DNA from: Varroa destructor
Lineage: Eukaryota; Arthropoda; Arachnida; Mesostigmata; Varroidae
NCBI RefSeq assembly: GCF_002443255.2
Contig: NW_019211459.1
Coordinates: 20,133,540-20,197,539, forward strand
Reading direction: 5' to 3'
Length of the DNA stretch: 64,000 nt
Shown: positions 13,792 to 25,568 of the stretch, piece after piece
Layout of the letters: each line of letters begins with the position of its first letter
Position numbering within the stretch: position 1 is the first letter of the stretch
Notes under the pieces: generated by a model
What the model saw: only the letters and a program-made list of their open reading frames with translations
Database searches by the model: none
Told to the model about the DNA's origin: nothing
Position numbers and translations under genes: made by a program

Positions 13792-14235
13792 GGGTGTTTC
13801 AAAAAGTGTTTACATAGTTTGAATGATCATAATTTCAGTTTTTATTCAGATTATTAATATATAATATATTTACATTGGAAAATAGTCTACCTAAAATGTA
13901 CAACTTTTTTTCTCGCTATCGCCGACACTCATAATTATTACCGTTCTCGTCACTGAAAACACTAGGCCATTGGTTATAAATTCAATTGTTACCTTTAAAT
14001 CATCACATGTCGTCGGTTTTCTTAGGCGTAAACTTTCCCTTTAAGGTAGAGTCTCAGAAAAATCCATTGGCGTAAGGCGTATGGAATGGACGGGGCTTTG
14101 TATTGCATAGGGCCTTTTTGCCCGACCCATCTGTTTGGAAGATTCTCATCAAAATATGCTCATACACCATGATAATAGTATGCATGTGCTACGTCCTGTT
14201 CGAAGTTAAATTCGCCACCTCTGTCAAAATCTTTT
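13792..14235 (-). mobile_element. truncated Tc1/mariner-type (IS630 superfamily) transposon
   Basis: The right end is GGGTGTTTCAAAAAGT at 13792, next to TA, typical of terminal inverted repeats in this group. Reading the minus strand, transposase blocks follow in order: FEQDVA at 14187-14204 (the second catalytic Asp, usually F-Q-Q-D-G-A), then NRWVGQKGP near 14109-14135, then LTPMDF at 14059-14076 (the S-P-D-L-T-P-x-D-F block), then KGKVYA near 14025-14042. The blocks sit in different frames and carry internal stops (after KVYA, and before AYFDENLP), so the element is dead. The N-terminal helix-turn-helix part, the first catalytic Asp and the other terminus are missing. The lineage is the same as, or close to, that of the copy at 40753-41720. 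Confidence 0.8.
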
Positions 14236-16267
14236 CAAATAAATTATCTAATTAAAAGAGTGTATACACAAAAAACTATTTAGATATATATACGATTTGC
14301 ATATCGCCTATACTATCATGTTATACGCATGCTGTTATTTATATATTATATTATAGTAAACAGTGTCAATAGAAGTTACTTATATACGTATAGGTGAGAG
14401 AATCAATTCTCTGCTGAAAATCTTAATCTCAAATATAAGTTTTAACTTGGGCGACCCGCTTCACTTGAAAATTACAACGTTGAATATATAATTAAATTCG
14501 ATTTGTGCTGCCGTAGAATCTACCCTGGGCCATCGTTTGGACTCAATGGAGAAAATGTAAACAAGTTCAAAAAATAACTTTCGTTTGTTGACTACTCGAG
14601 ACTAAGGAAAAAAAAACGTTCTTTTCCCTATCGCCTAGCTAATCTCAGCGTGCTTTTTTCCATCAGATTGTCGCCGGTGACGAGGAACAGACTCGATGCC
14701 ATCATGAAACGGATTAATGTAACTGGATGACAAAGAATACAACGAAAGCAAAAATCAACACGGGAAAACATCAATTATGCGTTCTGGATCGCCATCGCCG
14801 TTAAGTTATACATAGTATTCGATAGCGCTGTTCAATGTTGCGAACCGCAAAACTAGAAACTTCAGCAACCGATTTGTCACTTGCGCGAAACGTTCAGGAA
14901 TACCGGCCTTACTGCGATGGACAAGACGGGGGATGTCTGTACAGATTAGAACAAATTTGTCGATTACTCATACATTGGTAAATTCAAGCTGACGGCTTGT
15001 GCCAATATCGTGCGGCGTGCCAACAGTACAAAAATGTCAGACCCACCCGAGGTAAACCCTTACCGAGAAAAAGAACGAACAATCACCTGTACGCTGCCCA
15101 TTTATAGACACATCTGCATGAGTCCGTATAATTGACACATACGCTTGTGTCGTGAGCAGAGACGGGAAATGGGAGGGACTAAAAAATTTAAGAATAGCCG
15201 TAACAAACCGCCTAACAGAGCGGTGACACGGTGATTTAAAATTCCGGACATCGTACGAGCTTGGCTCAGGAAGTTGAATTTTTTTACGCTTAAATTTTCG
15301 CTTCGTAAGTTTTAATGACGCATTTTTGATTTTTGATATGTACAATATGAATACTAATATTGTTAATATTTTTTGTGTTTTGGCGTCAGCATGGTTACGT
15401 TCAACTGGGCGGCGCTAAAAATATACTTGTTGTGATTATTATATGATGCCAGTACACACATACTAATAAATACATGAAGCTTTCTGATTCGGGCCAACGA
15501 CGGCCACTCTGTAGACGCTACAAACGTGAAAGGCCAAACGTTCGCTGATTGATAGTATGAGCCGCAGGTCTCTACCGAAGGTCGTACCGACCTTTCTCGT
15601 GGGTGGGCTTGCCAACGGGACCGAAGACGGGGGGGGCGTATTTGTTGACGCAGCCGAAGATAACCAACAACGTATAATGACTGGTCGAAAACGCGAACGA
15701 TTTGTTGACACGCAGCTGAGACGATGAAGAACTGTGATAGGTAATAGTAGCTGCAGGGCAATGGTGATTAGAAGTTCAAGTACTATAATTATGATGATTA
15801 TTAATATCATTTGGTGTCACAAAGATGTAAACGTTACCCACTACAATGCGTTAGCGTCTACCGATACGACGCCATTGTTGCTTCGTTGAATGCAGTCAGA
15901 CCCGTGCGGCAACAAAGGCCACTTTTTTCAATTTTATACCATTATCATTGTTAACGATCAACGAATAAATAATACTGTTGTTGTTGGGACTTCGTTGGGC
16001 TTCAGTTCTGCGGGGCTTATCTTCATATATTTTTCAAGTGTATAATTGTTCGAGACGTTTATGGCGTTCATGAGAAGGCAGAACTCATATATTGTTTACT
16101 ACCTAGATTAAATGCCGCTTATGACATAGTTAATATGAATTATTAAAAAATGGCACAGTTGAAGAAGGCTACCTATCCTTAGGGATTTATATCGGTTGCC
16201 GCATGAAACACGAGCCGATTTGATGCATGAAATGAACATGATTATAAAAACGGGGGCTGCAGGAAGC
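14236..16267. other. noncoding stretch
   Basis: AT-rich with no recognisable protein. Minus-strand frames of 102-132 codons (15037-15345, 15363-15761, 15463-15810) overlap each other in different frames over a slightly GC-richer patch at 15560-15720, and none has motifs. Nothing here shows a second transposon end. Confidence 0.5.
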
Positions 16268-16270
16268 AAA

Positions 16271-16322
<52 letters not shown>

Positions 16323-16325
16323 TTT
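16268..16325. repeat. 58-bp perfect palindrome around (AT)24
   Basis: AAAGC, then 24 AT units (16273-16320), then GCTTT. The whole is exactly self-complementary and could extrude as a cruciform. AT-repeat palindromes are known breakage-prone and variable sites. Confidence 0.9.
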
Positions 16326-17455
16326 AGCAGGAAAGCTGTTAATTTTGAAAGAAATCAAATTTTTTCTAAGCCATACCTTTTTGTACGAGCATTAAAGAAA
16401 ATATCGCTTCTATTTTTCTTACGCTGTCGTTTGTTCTTAGAAAATTCTTAAAATCAAGTTCATAGCGTGTAGACGAAAACCGACCCAGTTCATTGGAAAG
16501 TGTTGAGCTATTCTGCACGTTTGCTGTCATTTAATGGGTCATATGACGCTTCATCGATAAAAAACACGGTTAAATATTCAACATTAGTGAGAAGGTTTTT
16601 GGGCTGAGTGTACGCAGTGTGGCAAACGTTCCCCCGCGTCTGTGAGCCGAGCTTAGATTGAGCGCCTCTTTGCGCGTAAAAATAAAGCTCATGCGTCGGC
16701 ACACTGTCCATGGCGAACGATAATCTTATAGATATTCTTACAATAACAAGGTCAACGTCAGCAGTAGAATGAAAAACAGCGGTTTGAAAAGTTTTGTTCT
16801 GAGCCCCAAGAAATTCTGGAAGCCGATAAATATCCAGATTAATATAGTTTGGATATTATATTAATGCACATAATATTTATTTAGATGCCGTACCGGTTTC
16901 TGCTCGCAGGCAGGGTCTAATTCTCGTACTGCATCATTTTCCGAAGGCGACAGTACAGCGAGATACAACATTTATTAGGAAAATATACATTTACCCAGAA
17001 AAATGTCGTCTACCAGAATAAAGAATAAGCTAAATATGTGTACAAAAGAATTGTATTCATGCGATGAAATGGGACAGTTTAGCATTTGCCGTGCTTGGCG
17101 TCCGCCGTGATTGTTGATCATTTATAAAGCTCTCTTATATAATAATGGACGCGCGAAATTGAACTTGTACCAATTAAACCTGTGTAAATGCATCGGCTTA
17201 TGGTTTTTCTGCTCTTGCAGGTATTTACGATTGTATTTTTGAACCGATGGTTCAAGTTCACGGTACGTTCTTGATTGATCAGTGTTCCCTGAATGGGTTA
17301 ACCATCTATACCAGCGTCCGCTCAGTCAGCAACATTATTATAAAAAGAATTCGTCCTCTATAGACTTCATGCAAATGTGTATTCCTGCCTTGTGCCGCTA
17401 CACTTCGTAGTCGTTTGCCGGAAACGCGAACCCCTGTGTGTAAGCAAGTAAATAA
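16326..17455. other. noncoding stretch
   Basis: No supported gene. The 67-codon minus frame at 16508-16711 contains FIDEASYDPLND but matches no family I can name. Confidence 0.5.
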
Positions 17456-17495
17456 GCTCACATACAGAAAGCTACGCTCACATACAGAAAGCTAC
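17456..17495. repeat. 20-bp tandem duplication
   Basis: The unit GCTCACATACAGAAAGCTAC occurs twice, perfectly and head to tail (17456-17475 and 17476-17495). Perfect identity points to a recent slippage or duplication event. Confidence 0.95.
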
Positions 17496-17815
17496 GATCA
17501 TCCATCAAATGCATACTACATTACTGTGTTGCACCACCGCCATCTGTAAGCTCCCTTATATGATTACAAAGTTACCAAATGATGAGCCATCAGCACTGTG
17601 CTATACCGAATCTGGAGCGAGAGTCGCATTTTATTTGTGATTGCAATGCATATACGTGCCACGGATCTTCTATAATGCTCGACTAAAGGAGCACCAAAAA
17701 TAGAGGTCGTTGTTTCGTGTGTCATCAACAGAACGACGATACATATGCATATGCATGCATCTATGATAATCTTCAATGTTTGTGTATACGTAGTTCGTTA
17801 GCGTGCGTGCTTGTA

Positions 17816-17833
17816 TTGCGCGCATGCGCGCAA
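17816..17833. promoter_or_regulatory. palindromic NRF1/EWG-type site
   Basis: TTGCGCGCATGCGCGCAA is an 18-bp perfect palindrome containing GCGCATGCGC, the core bound by NRF1 (erect wing in flies), a promoter-proximal factor of housekeeping genes. It sits at the edge of a GC-richer patch (17810-18080). No initiator, start codon or first exon could be tied to it, so a promoter here is inference. Confidence 0.4.
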
Positions 17834-17869
17834 CCATCACGCCGCTGGCAGTGCTATGCTAGTGAGTAG

Positions 17870-17890
17870 TGCAGCCATCTATCGGCCGTT
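17870..17890 (-). promoter_or_regulatory. CTCF-like motif
   Basis: On the minus strand CCGATAGATGGCTG agrees with the CTCF core CCASYAGRKGGCRS at 11 of 14 positions by my count. It lies about 40 bp from the NRF1-type palindrome. A single weak match of this length is not proof of a site. Confidence 0.2.
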
Positions 17891-19417
17891 GCCACAACTA
17901 CATCGCCATGATCGGCATCACTCACAGTTGTTAACTATCTTCTTCACTGTTCGAATCGCTGCCAACGATGCTATATATACATATATATATATTTGGTTGG
18001 CAACGCTAGCCAAAAAAGTTTAAGCAGACGTGGACTGATGCTGAGAGTGACGGGGTGGGCTGAACAACGAGGGAACATTACAAATAACGAACAGGGCTTT
18101 ATGCAAAACCGCAATGGAACCAAACTAAATCAAAAGGAAAGAACGAGCGATGGGTTCTTGCTCCAGCACCGCTCGGTATTTCGGGGATAATATATAAACA
18201 TATCAAATAAACAAATAGATTCCATAAGAAGAAGAGTGCTACTTTGTTGAACCAATGTCGTTTCCATCTGCGTGATTACTGTCGCCGTCATCGTCTGCGA
18301 CGTCAAAATTCAACAAAATGCTACTCGTTCATTCGTCACTCTTCTGCTGGGATAGATCGCGTTGTACGAATCACGTTACGCCAGGCCGCCGACAACGCGG
18401 GGTTAGCAGCTAACGTCAGCTACCCGCTGAGCGTAGTTCCAGGGCTTTGATTTGCATTGTGCAAGCCAACAAGATGAAACGTGACGTGACCGTAATAGGC
18501 CGGCTTCAAATTCCCAAATCGGCGCCAGAGCGTCGCGGCGTGTCGATGATGTGATGATCCAGCGAAGCGAGTCACACTTCCATCGGTATGTGTGATCTAT
18601 CGCCACTGATTATTGGGACGTTGTCACGCAGATATCTGAGTATGAACAGCCGTACACAGGGTACCTGTTCTAGAGCCGTATAGGAGTGTCGATTTGTGTC
18701 GTGTGTATATATCGGTACCGACGCTTGCGTATGATGAAATAAAGCAGAGACAGACAGCTCTCGTCGTTACTGCTTCCTTTGCCGCCGAAAGTGAATGTAC
18801 TGATCAGGAGTTTCTGCTTTAGCAGAAACCCAGTAGTTGACAGCGCTGGCGCGTTGTGAGCGTTGGAGCGTCGGGGGGTGTCAAGCACATCTGTACGCAT
18901 CCGAAAAGTCGGTCAGCGAGATCCATTTGAAAACTGGATGAAGACAGATTGATGCCAACTTCTAACGACGACATTCCCACTCTCGCTTTCAAAAGCTGGC
19001 ATGCAATGATGATGGGTTCGTTTGCCAAAGTATGTAGAGACAACTCAAATAATGCTACTGTCAATACCTACGCGGTTCGGTGGCGTTTTCCCAGTGGAGT
19101 AACTCTCACAAAAAAGTATGTGATTATTCCACCGAAGCCTTAAAGAGTGCAGGAAAACATTTCAGATCAATTCTTCGTTGTGTCACGGTGTGATTTGTAC
19201 GGTAAAAAAATGACGCCTATGTATAAAAAAAATAGACAAGGAGCTGCAAAAATATGCTTCTTACGACATAAACACAATACCCTCCGTAAAACAAACGTCT
19301 TGTATCTTTGTCGCCAAACCCAATTGTGAAGTTGTACGCCACCATAAGCTTTGGCTGTACCATTACTTTTTTGACGATCGATATTGAATGTCTGATAAAA
19401 TTTAGCGACCCGTCGCT

Positions 19418-19483
19418 ATTAATTACAGATGAAGTGCATTAAGAAGATTTATTAATTACAGATTAAGAAGATGAAGTGCATGC
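19418..19483. repeat. imperfect 33-bp tandem duplication
   Basis: ATTAATTACAGAT starts at 19418 and again at 19451. Each copy is followed by the shared words GAAGTGCAT and TAAGAAGA in changed order, as after duplication and local rearrangement. Confidence 0.7.
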
Positions 19484-19684
19484 AAGGCATATTGAATTAT
19501 GTCAAAATGTCACTATACAAATAGATTTTTTGCGTTTAGGATCTTAGATATTGAGTTTCTTGTATCGGGTAGAATAACGGAACTGTTGTTATTTAGCCTA
19601 TGACAATTGGTATTTACATAGAAGTATCAATGGGACAAGCAAGATTAATTTTACAATATGTAAAATACTTATGCAATCGCTGAA

Positions 19685-19711
19685 CACACAGACACACACA
19701 CACACACACAC
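19685..19711. repeat. (AC)n microsatellite
   Basis: An AC dinucleotide run with one AG interruption near its start. Confidence 0.9.
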
Positions 19712-22700
19712 TGAACTCGACAAATGGGAGTGATCGGAGTCGTAAAAGTAACGCAATCACACGTAATACGAAGATATGGCGAAATGTGGACCCTTTGGCT
19801 TTGGACGTACAAAATACCAGGAATTTTACGCTGGCGAACTCATCGTAATCGTTTTATTTGCAGTATGGTCGTGCAGCTGCCGGCTGAGCTCGGTACGATG
19901 ACGGTACGGGCAAAGCCGAAACTACTAAATCAATAAAACGTGAGAAAAGGTCAAACGGCGAGCGGAGCCTAGGTTTTGCCAATTTGAATTGTCCGCATTG
20001 GGCACCGTGCGCCGTATCAACAGAAACGTTAACGACCTTTGCTTCCGCTGCTACGCGTGCTTCTGTGAATGCCGTTGGATTGTGTCTACTGTCCATTGGA
20101 GACGAAATGTGTTTCCAGACTTCATCGATGAGCAGAATTTACCGGCTACTTGCAACAATACGTACGCTGTTTACCTTGGCCTACAATGGTTGCTTACCAC
20201 CGAGCAAACGAAAAGCTGAGCACGTTTTTCAACGAGCGGAGCTGTCGTCGCCTGGTTTTACATCGCCATTTTTTTCTTACGCCATAATGTAAATACATTC
20301 ATTAGAATTTAGGTTATGAAGTAGCAGCATGTGAGAGACTTATCTTTCAATTATTCTAAATCTAACCGTTGATAAAGTAGACGACGAACGCTGCTTCTGC
20401 GGGGGCAACAGTATATATAAATATGGCAGTGGGCAAGCTCGTTGCACCCATGAAAAAGCAATGTGGAAACACAAGATCTGGGAATCGACAGATGCTTCCA
20501 AGCGAGAACCGATTTGATCGATGGTCGATAATTTGGTATCGTTAAGATCACGCCGGCTATACTTTCTCTATATTTTCTATGCTACGGTACAAACAAGCTT
20601 TGTCCCAATGCAATTTCTCGTCGCTACAACAAAACGCAAACGTTTCTCAGAAATAAATAAAAAAACGGATTTTTTCCAAAGCACCTCATTTTTATCCAGT
20701 ATGCGTCAACAATATCCTGTCCGGTAGATCCGGTAGATGATCTGGCGAGAACAAATTTTAAGCGTATGTTTTGCTCTTTATTTTTATATAACCTAGTTTC
20801 TCTGTTGAACTACGCCTTTTCCTACAGGGTTTACGCGTGAGATAACCCTTTAGCTGTACCACTCTATAGTCTATAAATAAACGACAGGACAATCTTTTCA
20901 CATAATGGGAAACGATTGCGGAACATCGGCAGCAGTTATATGCATCAACGAGGAGAAAAACTAATGAGAATTCAACGGATCACAGTACGACTCGATTGAA
21001 GGTGAGGCACTGCTTCGTTACTAAATTCTATTGTATTTACAGAGTCCCGTGCTGAAATGGTTGAGTCCACCACAATGACCTGCCCACCTTACGCTTGGTG
21101 GACCATCACGGAAAACTTTGAACAACAAGTATTCTTCACGTGGAAATTGTTAGCATTACTATGAGTAGATTCGAATAGGCAATAGCTCTTTGTGGTTTTC
21201 GATTTAGTTCATCGGCGTTCTTCGTCTTGGCCATTAGTAAGACGAAATAGCACAGGTCAGAAATGAGACAAGGTATCGCCAATCATTAATACCAATTGTT
21301 TGACCCTTCATAGAAGAACAAGATACACATTTGAATTTCAAAATGTCGCCGATAATTAGTGACGCTACTGCCGGTTCTGAAAAGGAGCAACGCAACAATC
21401 GATTTTAACAAAATTATCTAAAAGGTCGGCTCCTAGATAGAAAAACGAAGAGCATTGTTAAATAATATAAATGTAATATAGATGATAATGATTTTCCGTT
21501 TCAATTGCACTCATTTATTGGTCAGGTCAGTAGGATCCTAGCCGTCGCTGCAATACACCCAAAGTCGAAAATACGGGATCTTCTTATGGAAGACTTGCAG
21601 TATTTACTTTGTGACGATGTAATTCATAGAAGGAAGGCTTCAAACATACTATCTCATGTCATCTTAGCCGTAAATTGATCTATAAGAATCTACATATACA
21701 GATATAATTCATTCAAGATCCTCGATTTGATCCTAGGTTAGGTCATGCGTTTCACTTAAAAGCACAATTGAATAAGCTAAAAATTCGTGAGCTGGATGGA
21801 CTTAAGAAAACGTTTCAATGTGTTTCCATTCTGGCCAAGGACGTATAACCCGTAACAACAGGACTGCAGCATGTCGGAGGAACTCGGAGCGGCGTCTCTA
21901 GTCTTCTTCTGTTCAGCTATATACATGGATATATACTATACTATAGTACACGAAAAGCTATTGGCTTCACCATAGACAGTCCTTGTAACGTCAACGATAA
22001 AAGTCTAGAATTTCGGCAGATACCATTCATTGATGTGAAGCAGGCGATAAAAGTTACGTACAAGATTTTCTCGCCTTTTCTACACAGGGAGGACTACCTT
22101 TGATTTCGACATTTATCGGTTATGCACATGTGTGCTAGCGCACTGTTCTTTACACGATCTTGGACCTTGCACACTGAACTGCTAGCATTCTAAGAGCATA
22201 ACCTTCTAGCCTAAAATTTGTAAATGGCTAATCGGCAAAAAGGTTGCTCCCTGATATGCACAGCATCGTTTAGAATGGTTCACGAAAAAGGTTAGGGAAT
22301 GTAATAAAAGACAAACAAAAACAGTGACTTAACGTGATCAAATCTGTGTAAGCCAAGTGAAAATTGTACATATCAGTGTATTTAAACGCATTTAACTTTA
22401 ATTCTATTTTATATATAGACATTATGATTCCTCCGAGTAGCTAACGTTATTGTATACCCGTACGAATTCAAAGAGGAATTGAGTCCAATTGTTTTCATCG
22501 TTTGATCAGATGAAAACGATAAAGACTAAAGCTAGCTTACTAAAAGGGCATCAATGGGTAAAACTTATTAGACAATACAGACATTATACTTACGCTTCAC
22601 ATATGCGTATGTATTTTTTCTATGTCTTCCGCTTAACAGAGAGCTGTCTTGTTTTCTAGTGACATCGTAAAGCTGACTATCTTTAAAGTGGCTGGAGTTT

Positions 22701-25140
22701 TTTTTTTATGAATAATAAAAATATTTCTAGCGGTTCCAACGAACCAAATCTAGTGTGTGATACATTTTTCAGTTAGTTTCTGTCAGTATCTGTGAAACAC
22801 GACTTACCGGCAATTCCCTCTAGGCCAAAGTAGTCCAGACCGATTTTCATAAAAGGTGTATACATACAATTTTGTCTTCCTATGTAATATTCTGTATCTA
22901 TGCCATTCGTCTTCTACGTGATTGGGTAATCGAGTGGGTTTAATTTTTTCGAACAACTGACTCAGTAGATTCGAGCGGCTTGACAAAATATTTAATAAGT
23001 ATATTTTGTAGTAGACACATAATAAGGCTATATATAGTAAGTTACAACGTGGCGTACACAAATGTTATATGATGATTGATAAAAGCGCGAAGGTTGATAT
23101 TGCCGGCTTTCGTCGGCTATTGGCAACCGTGAGTTACTTAGACGTTGAACAATATCGAAAGACGACCACGCTTGACATCCAATAGTTAACGAAAGCAATG
23201 AATAGCTCAAAAAACGTTTAAATCTAGATTTCTCGTCACTCTTAAAAAAAGTCCTATTCATCGTGCGAGTAAACAGCCAATCAAGCTGAACCCTCATCGT
23301 AGTGGCTTTCCCAACTGTCAAGCTTGAATTATCGCAAATTTATTATAGGCCACTTAACAAAGATCAGAAAGCAAGTTACCACAGTCCAACACAAGCAAAG
23401 CAGTGGTTTCTAAACGACATCTGTCTTTTTGCGCCACTATAGTTCATTCGACAAAGGATGTCCGAGAAGCACATCTAAACGGCAAATAAAAGAACGTAGA
23501 TACTCGTCAGGGGTGTGCCTCACTTTAAATACAGAAGGGTAGATCTGACAGAAAATAAAGGCTAAATCTTCTCTCATGTGTGAACCCGAGCAAAATGTTA
23601 TAACTTAAAGTAGCGTCAGATAGTTTAGATTGCAGACAAAATGTAAACAGAGAGCCGCTACGTTTTACTCTAAGCGCCCCCTCAAGAAAAGACTTCTTTG
23701 AAGTGTACGCGTTAATTAGGCGTTCGCAAGAACCAGCTGCCCTTCTCGAAAGGTCTCGAAGCTGACACTTCGATTTTTAAGTGTGAACCAGTAGTTACTA
23801 CTGAAAAAAGTATACACTAGACGTACAGCCCCAACAACGATTATGAACGATGGCTTAGTTGAGGAACAAATACGCTATAATTAGAACGAGCCCTTAACAG
23901 TCAAATCGAAACAAGTTCCGCAATGTTTTCTTTTTTTTTTTTATTTTAAATTTAAATTGGAATTGCAACTCGCACAATTTTAGCGGAGGGACATCATTAT
24001 GACGTGACGTACTTTCAACTTCTGTTACGGAACAAGCCGTAGATTGATATGTTCAACCGAAACAGTTCCTTCAATTTAGATACTTGAAAAATTGCTGAAT
24101 ATGTCGATCCGTCAAAGCAAAGCATTTGTCCAAAGTTCCAGAAACTCGCCTGCCAAAGAGGTGTATGGATTATTTGGTTGTATGTTCGTCTCACTTTTCA
24201 ATGATCGTCCGCAGAAGGCTAATGGTTTTCGGATGCGGTGTTCTGGTGTACCCACAGCACTAGCGAGACCTTGCACGCTTCGATTATCATCTGTACCAGC
24301 CTTTGCCTTGAATGCCGATGTCGGTTTACTTGAAGACAGCATTACCTTAGAACGTCACGTTGAAATTATTCTTATTTATCTGATGATACAGGTACGGGAA
24401 GTGGCAAATATATATCATAATCTGAAATAGGCTGGACGTAAAGCTTCAGTTAGGCAGAAGTATAGGAAAATGACAAAGCATCCTTGTGCTTATGTTTGTT
24501 CTTTTGTCACCACGAAAGTGTGTCAAATCTGTCAGAGTTGGTAAATTGAAACGTTATTCATTCCCGGTGAATTTATGCCACGAAATCAAGTTAAAAGCTT
24601 ATTTTCTACCGGAAAAGTCCGCTTAGTAAAAGGAACCATTCACACAACACGAATCTCTTTATTCTCGGGTATGCTCCGGTGTTTCACGCTTAGACCTATT
24701 TAAGCACAGGTACATTTTAGCCATTGTGAAGGTGAAGGTTTTAGCCTTACGTTGGGTCCAATGTATCGACAATGTCTGTTGCTCGAAATTCATAAATCCC
24801 AATATAGAAATGAAAAGATTCAACCACATGTCGGCGAAAAGTTCTTTCTAATGACAGAACCCGTTTATGTGAAGCAGCCTCAACTTCGTCCGGACATTGA
24901 TAGGTAGCTACTTCAGTTCCATATTAATATTCCCTATATCAAAAAATAGACACGTAGTTATTTTAGTTTCGAAACGCGAATAAATAAAAGCTCAAACGAC
25001 GTACGTTAACGGCCGAATTTAAACCGTATGCAATAGACGCATTCTGTTGTTCGAAGCTTACTGTGTTTTTCAGGACAAATGCTGAAAGCAGGTGCCCTTA
25101 TCGGACCGCTTTCATTGGTCATATTAAATAGACGATATGC

Positions 25141-25220
25141 ATAATTAAATAATGATAATAATAATTATTACAATATATATATATATATAGATCGTTATAA
25201 TAATAATTAGATAATAAATT
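25141..25220. repeat. AT/AAT-rich simple repeat
   Basis: ATAATAATA-type and (AT)n units with several self-complementary segments over 80 bp. Confidence 0.8.
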
Positions 25221-25526
25221 GGATAATGCTATATACGTTGGTACATTGAAACCTACCGCAATTGATCGCGCCAGAACATTTTGACTTTTCATTTAGATAC
25301 TAGAACATCTAAAAATTAATACATTCTGTAAAAAATTCAAAAGAAAGACAGAATCGATTGCAGAAACATCAGAGAAAGATTCAGCTGTTTTCCCTAATTT
25401 GTTTAATGAAATCATGTAGTGATACACCGAATCACAGTAATAATAACATACAATGTTTACCGTCTGGCCATTGGCAATGAAGATTTCATCGAGCTACAAT
25501 AACTGATTTCTCCTATAATCTGTTAC

Positions 25527-25568
25527 CTTTTTCAACAGCATCTGCCCTTCCAGATGCTGTTGGAAAGG
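25527..25568. other. hairpin-forming inverted repeat
   Basis: CAACAGCATCTG at 25533-25544 pairs with CAGATGCTGTTG at 25551-25562 across the 6-nt loop CCCTTC. The stem extends outward to 18 pairs with two G-T wobbles (25527 to 25568). It is shorter than a usual animal pre-miRNA stem, and the flanks show no longer lower stem. RNA function is not established. Confidence 0.5.

Larger units (their letters stand above)
17891..25140. other. long noncoding stretch
   Basis: No exon is supported over about 7 kb. GC-richer patches at 18240-18620 and 19980-20270 have overlapping frames on both strands (up to 102 codons) without motifs. The 97-codon minus frame at 23028-23321 and the 112-codon plus frame at 24092-24430 are likewise unrecognised; the latter crosses an ACAG|GTACGG donor-like site near 24391. 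The rest is AT-rich with scattered A and T tracts. Confidence 0.5.

Noticed and set aside
16508..16711. Minus frame containing FIDEASYDPLND, suggestive of a transposase or polymerase Asp motif
   Set aside because: No flanking conserved blocks of any transposase or reverse transcriptase were found on either strand nearby.
23028..23321. 97-codon minus frame with KRFLSYSLL and SFDIVQRL, faintly like a secretin/methuselah-type receptor
   Set aside because: The two motifs are in the wrong order for that family and no other transmembrane signature follows.
24092..24430. 112-codon plus frame crossing an ACAG|GTACGG site, considered as an exon
   Set aside because: No credible acceptor upstream, no recognised motif, and the opposite strand is equally open.
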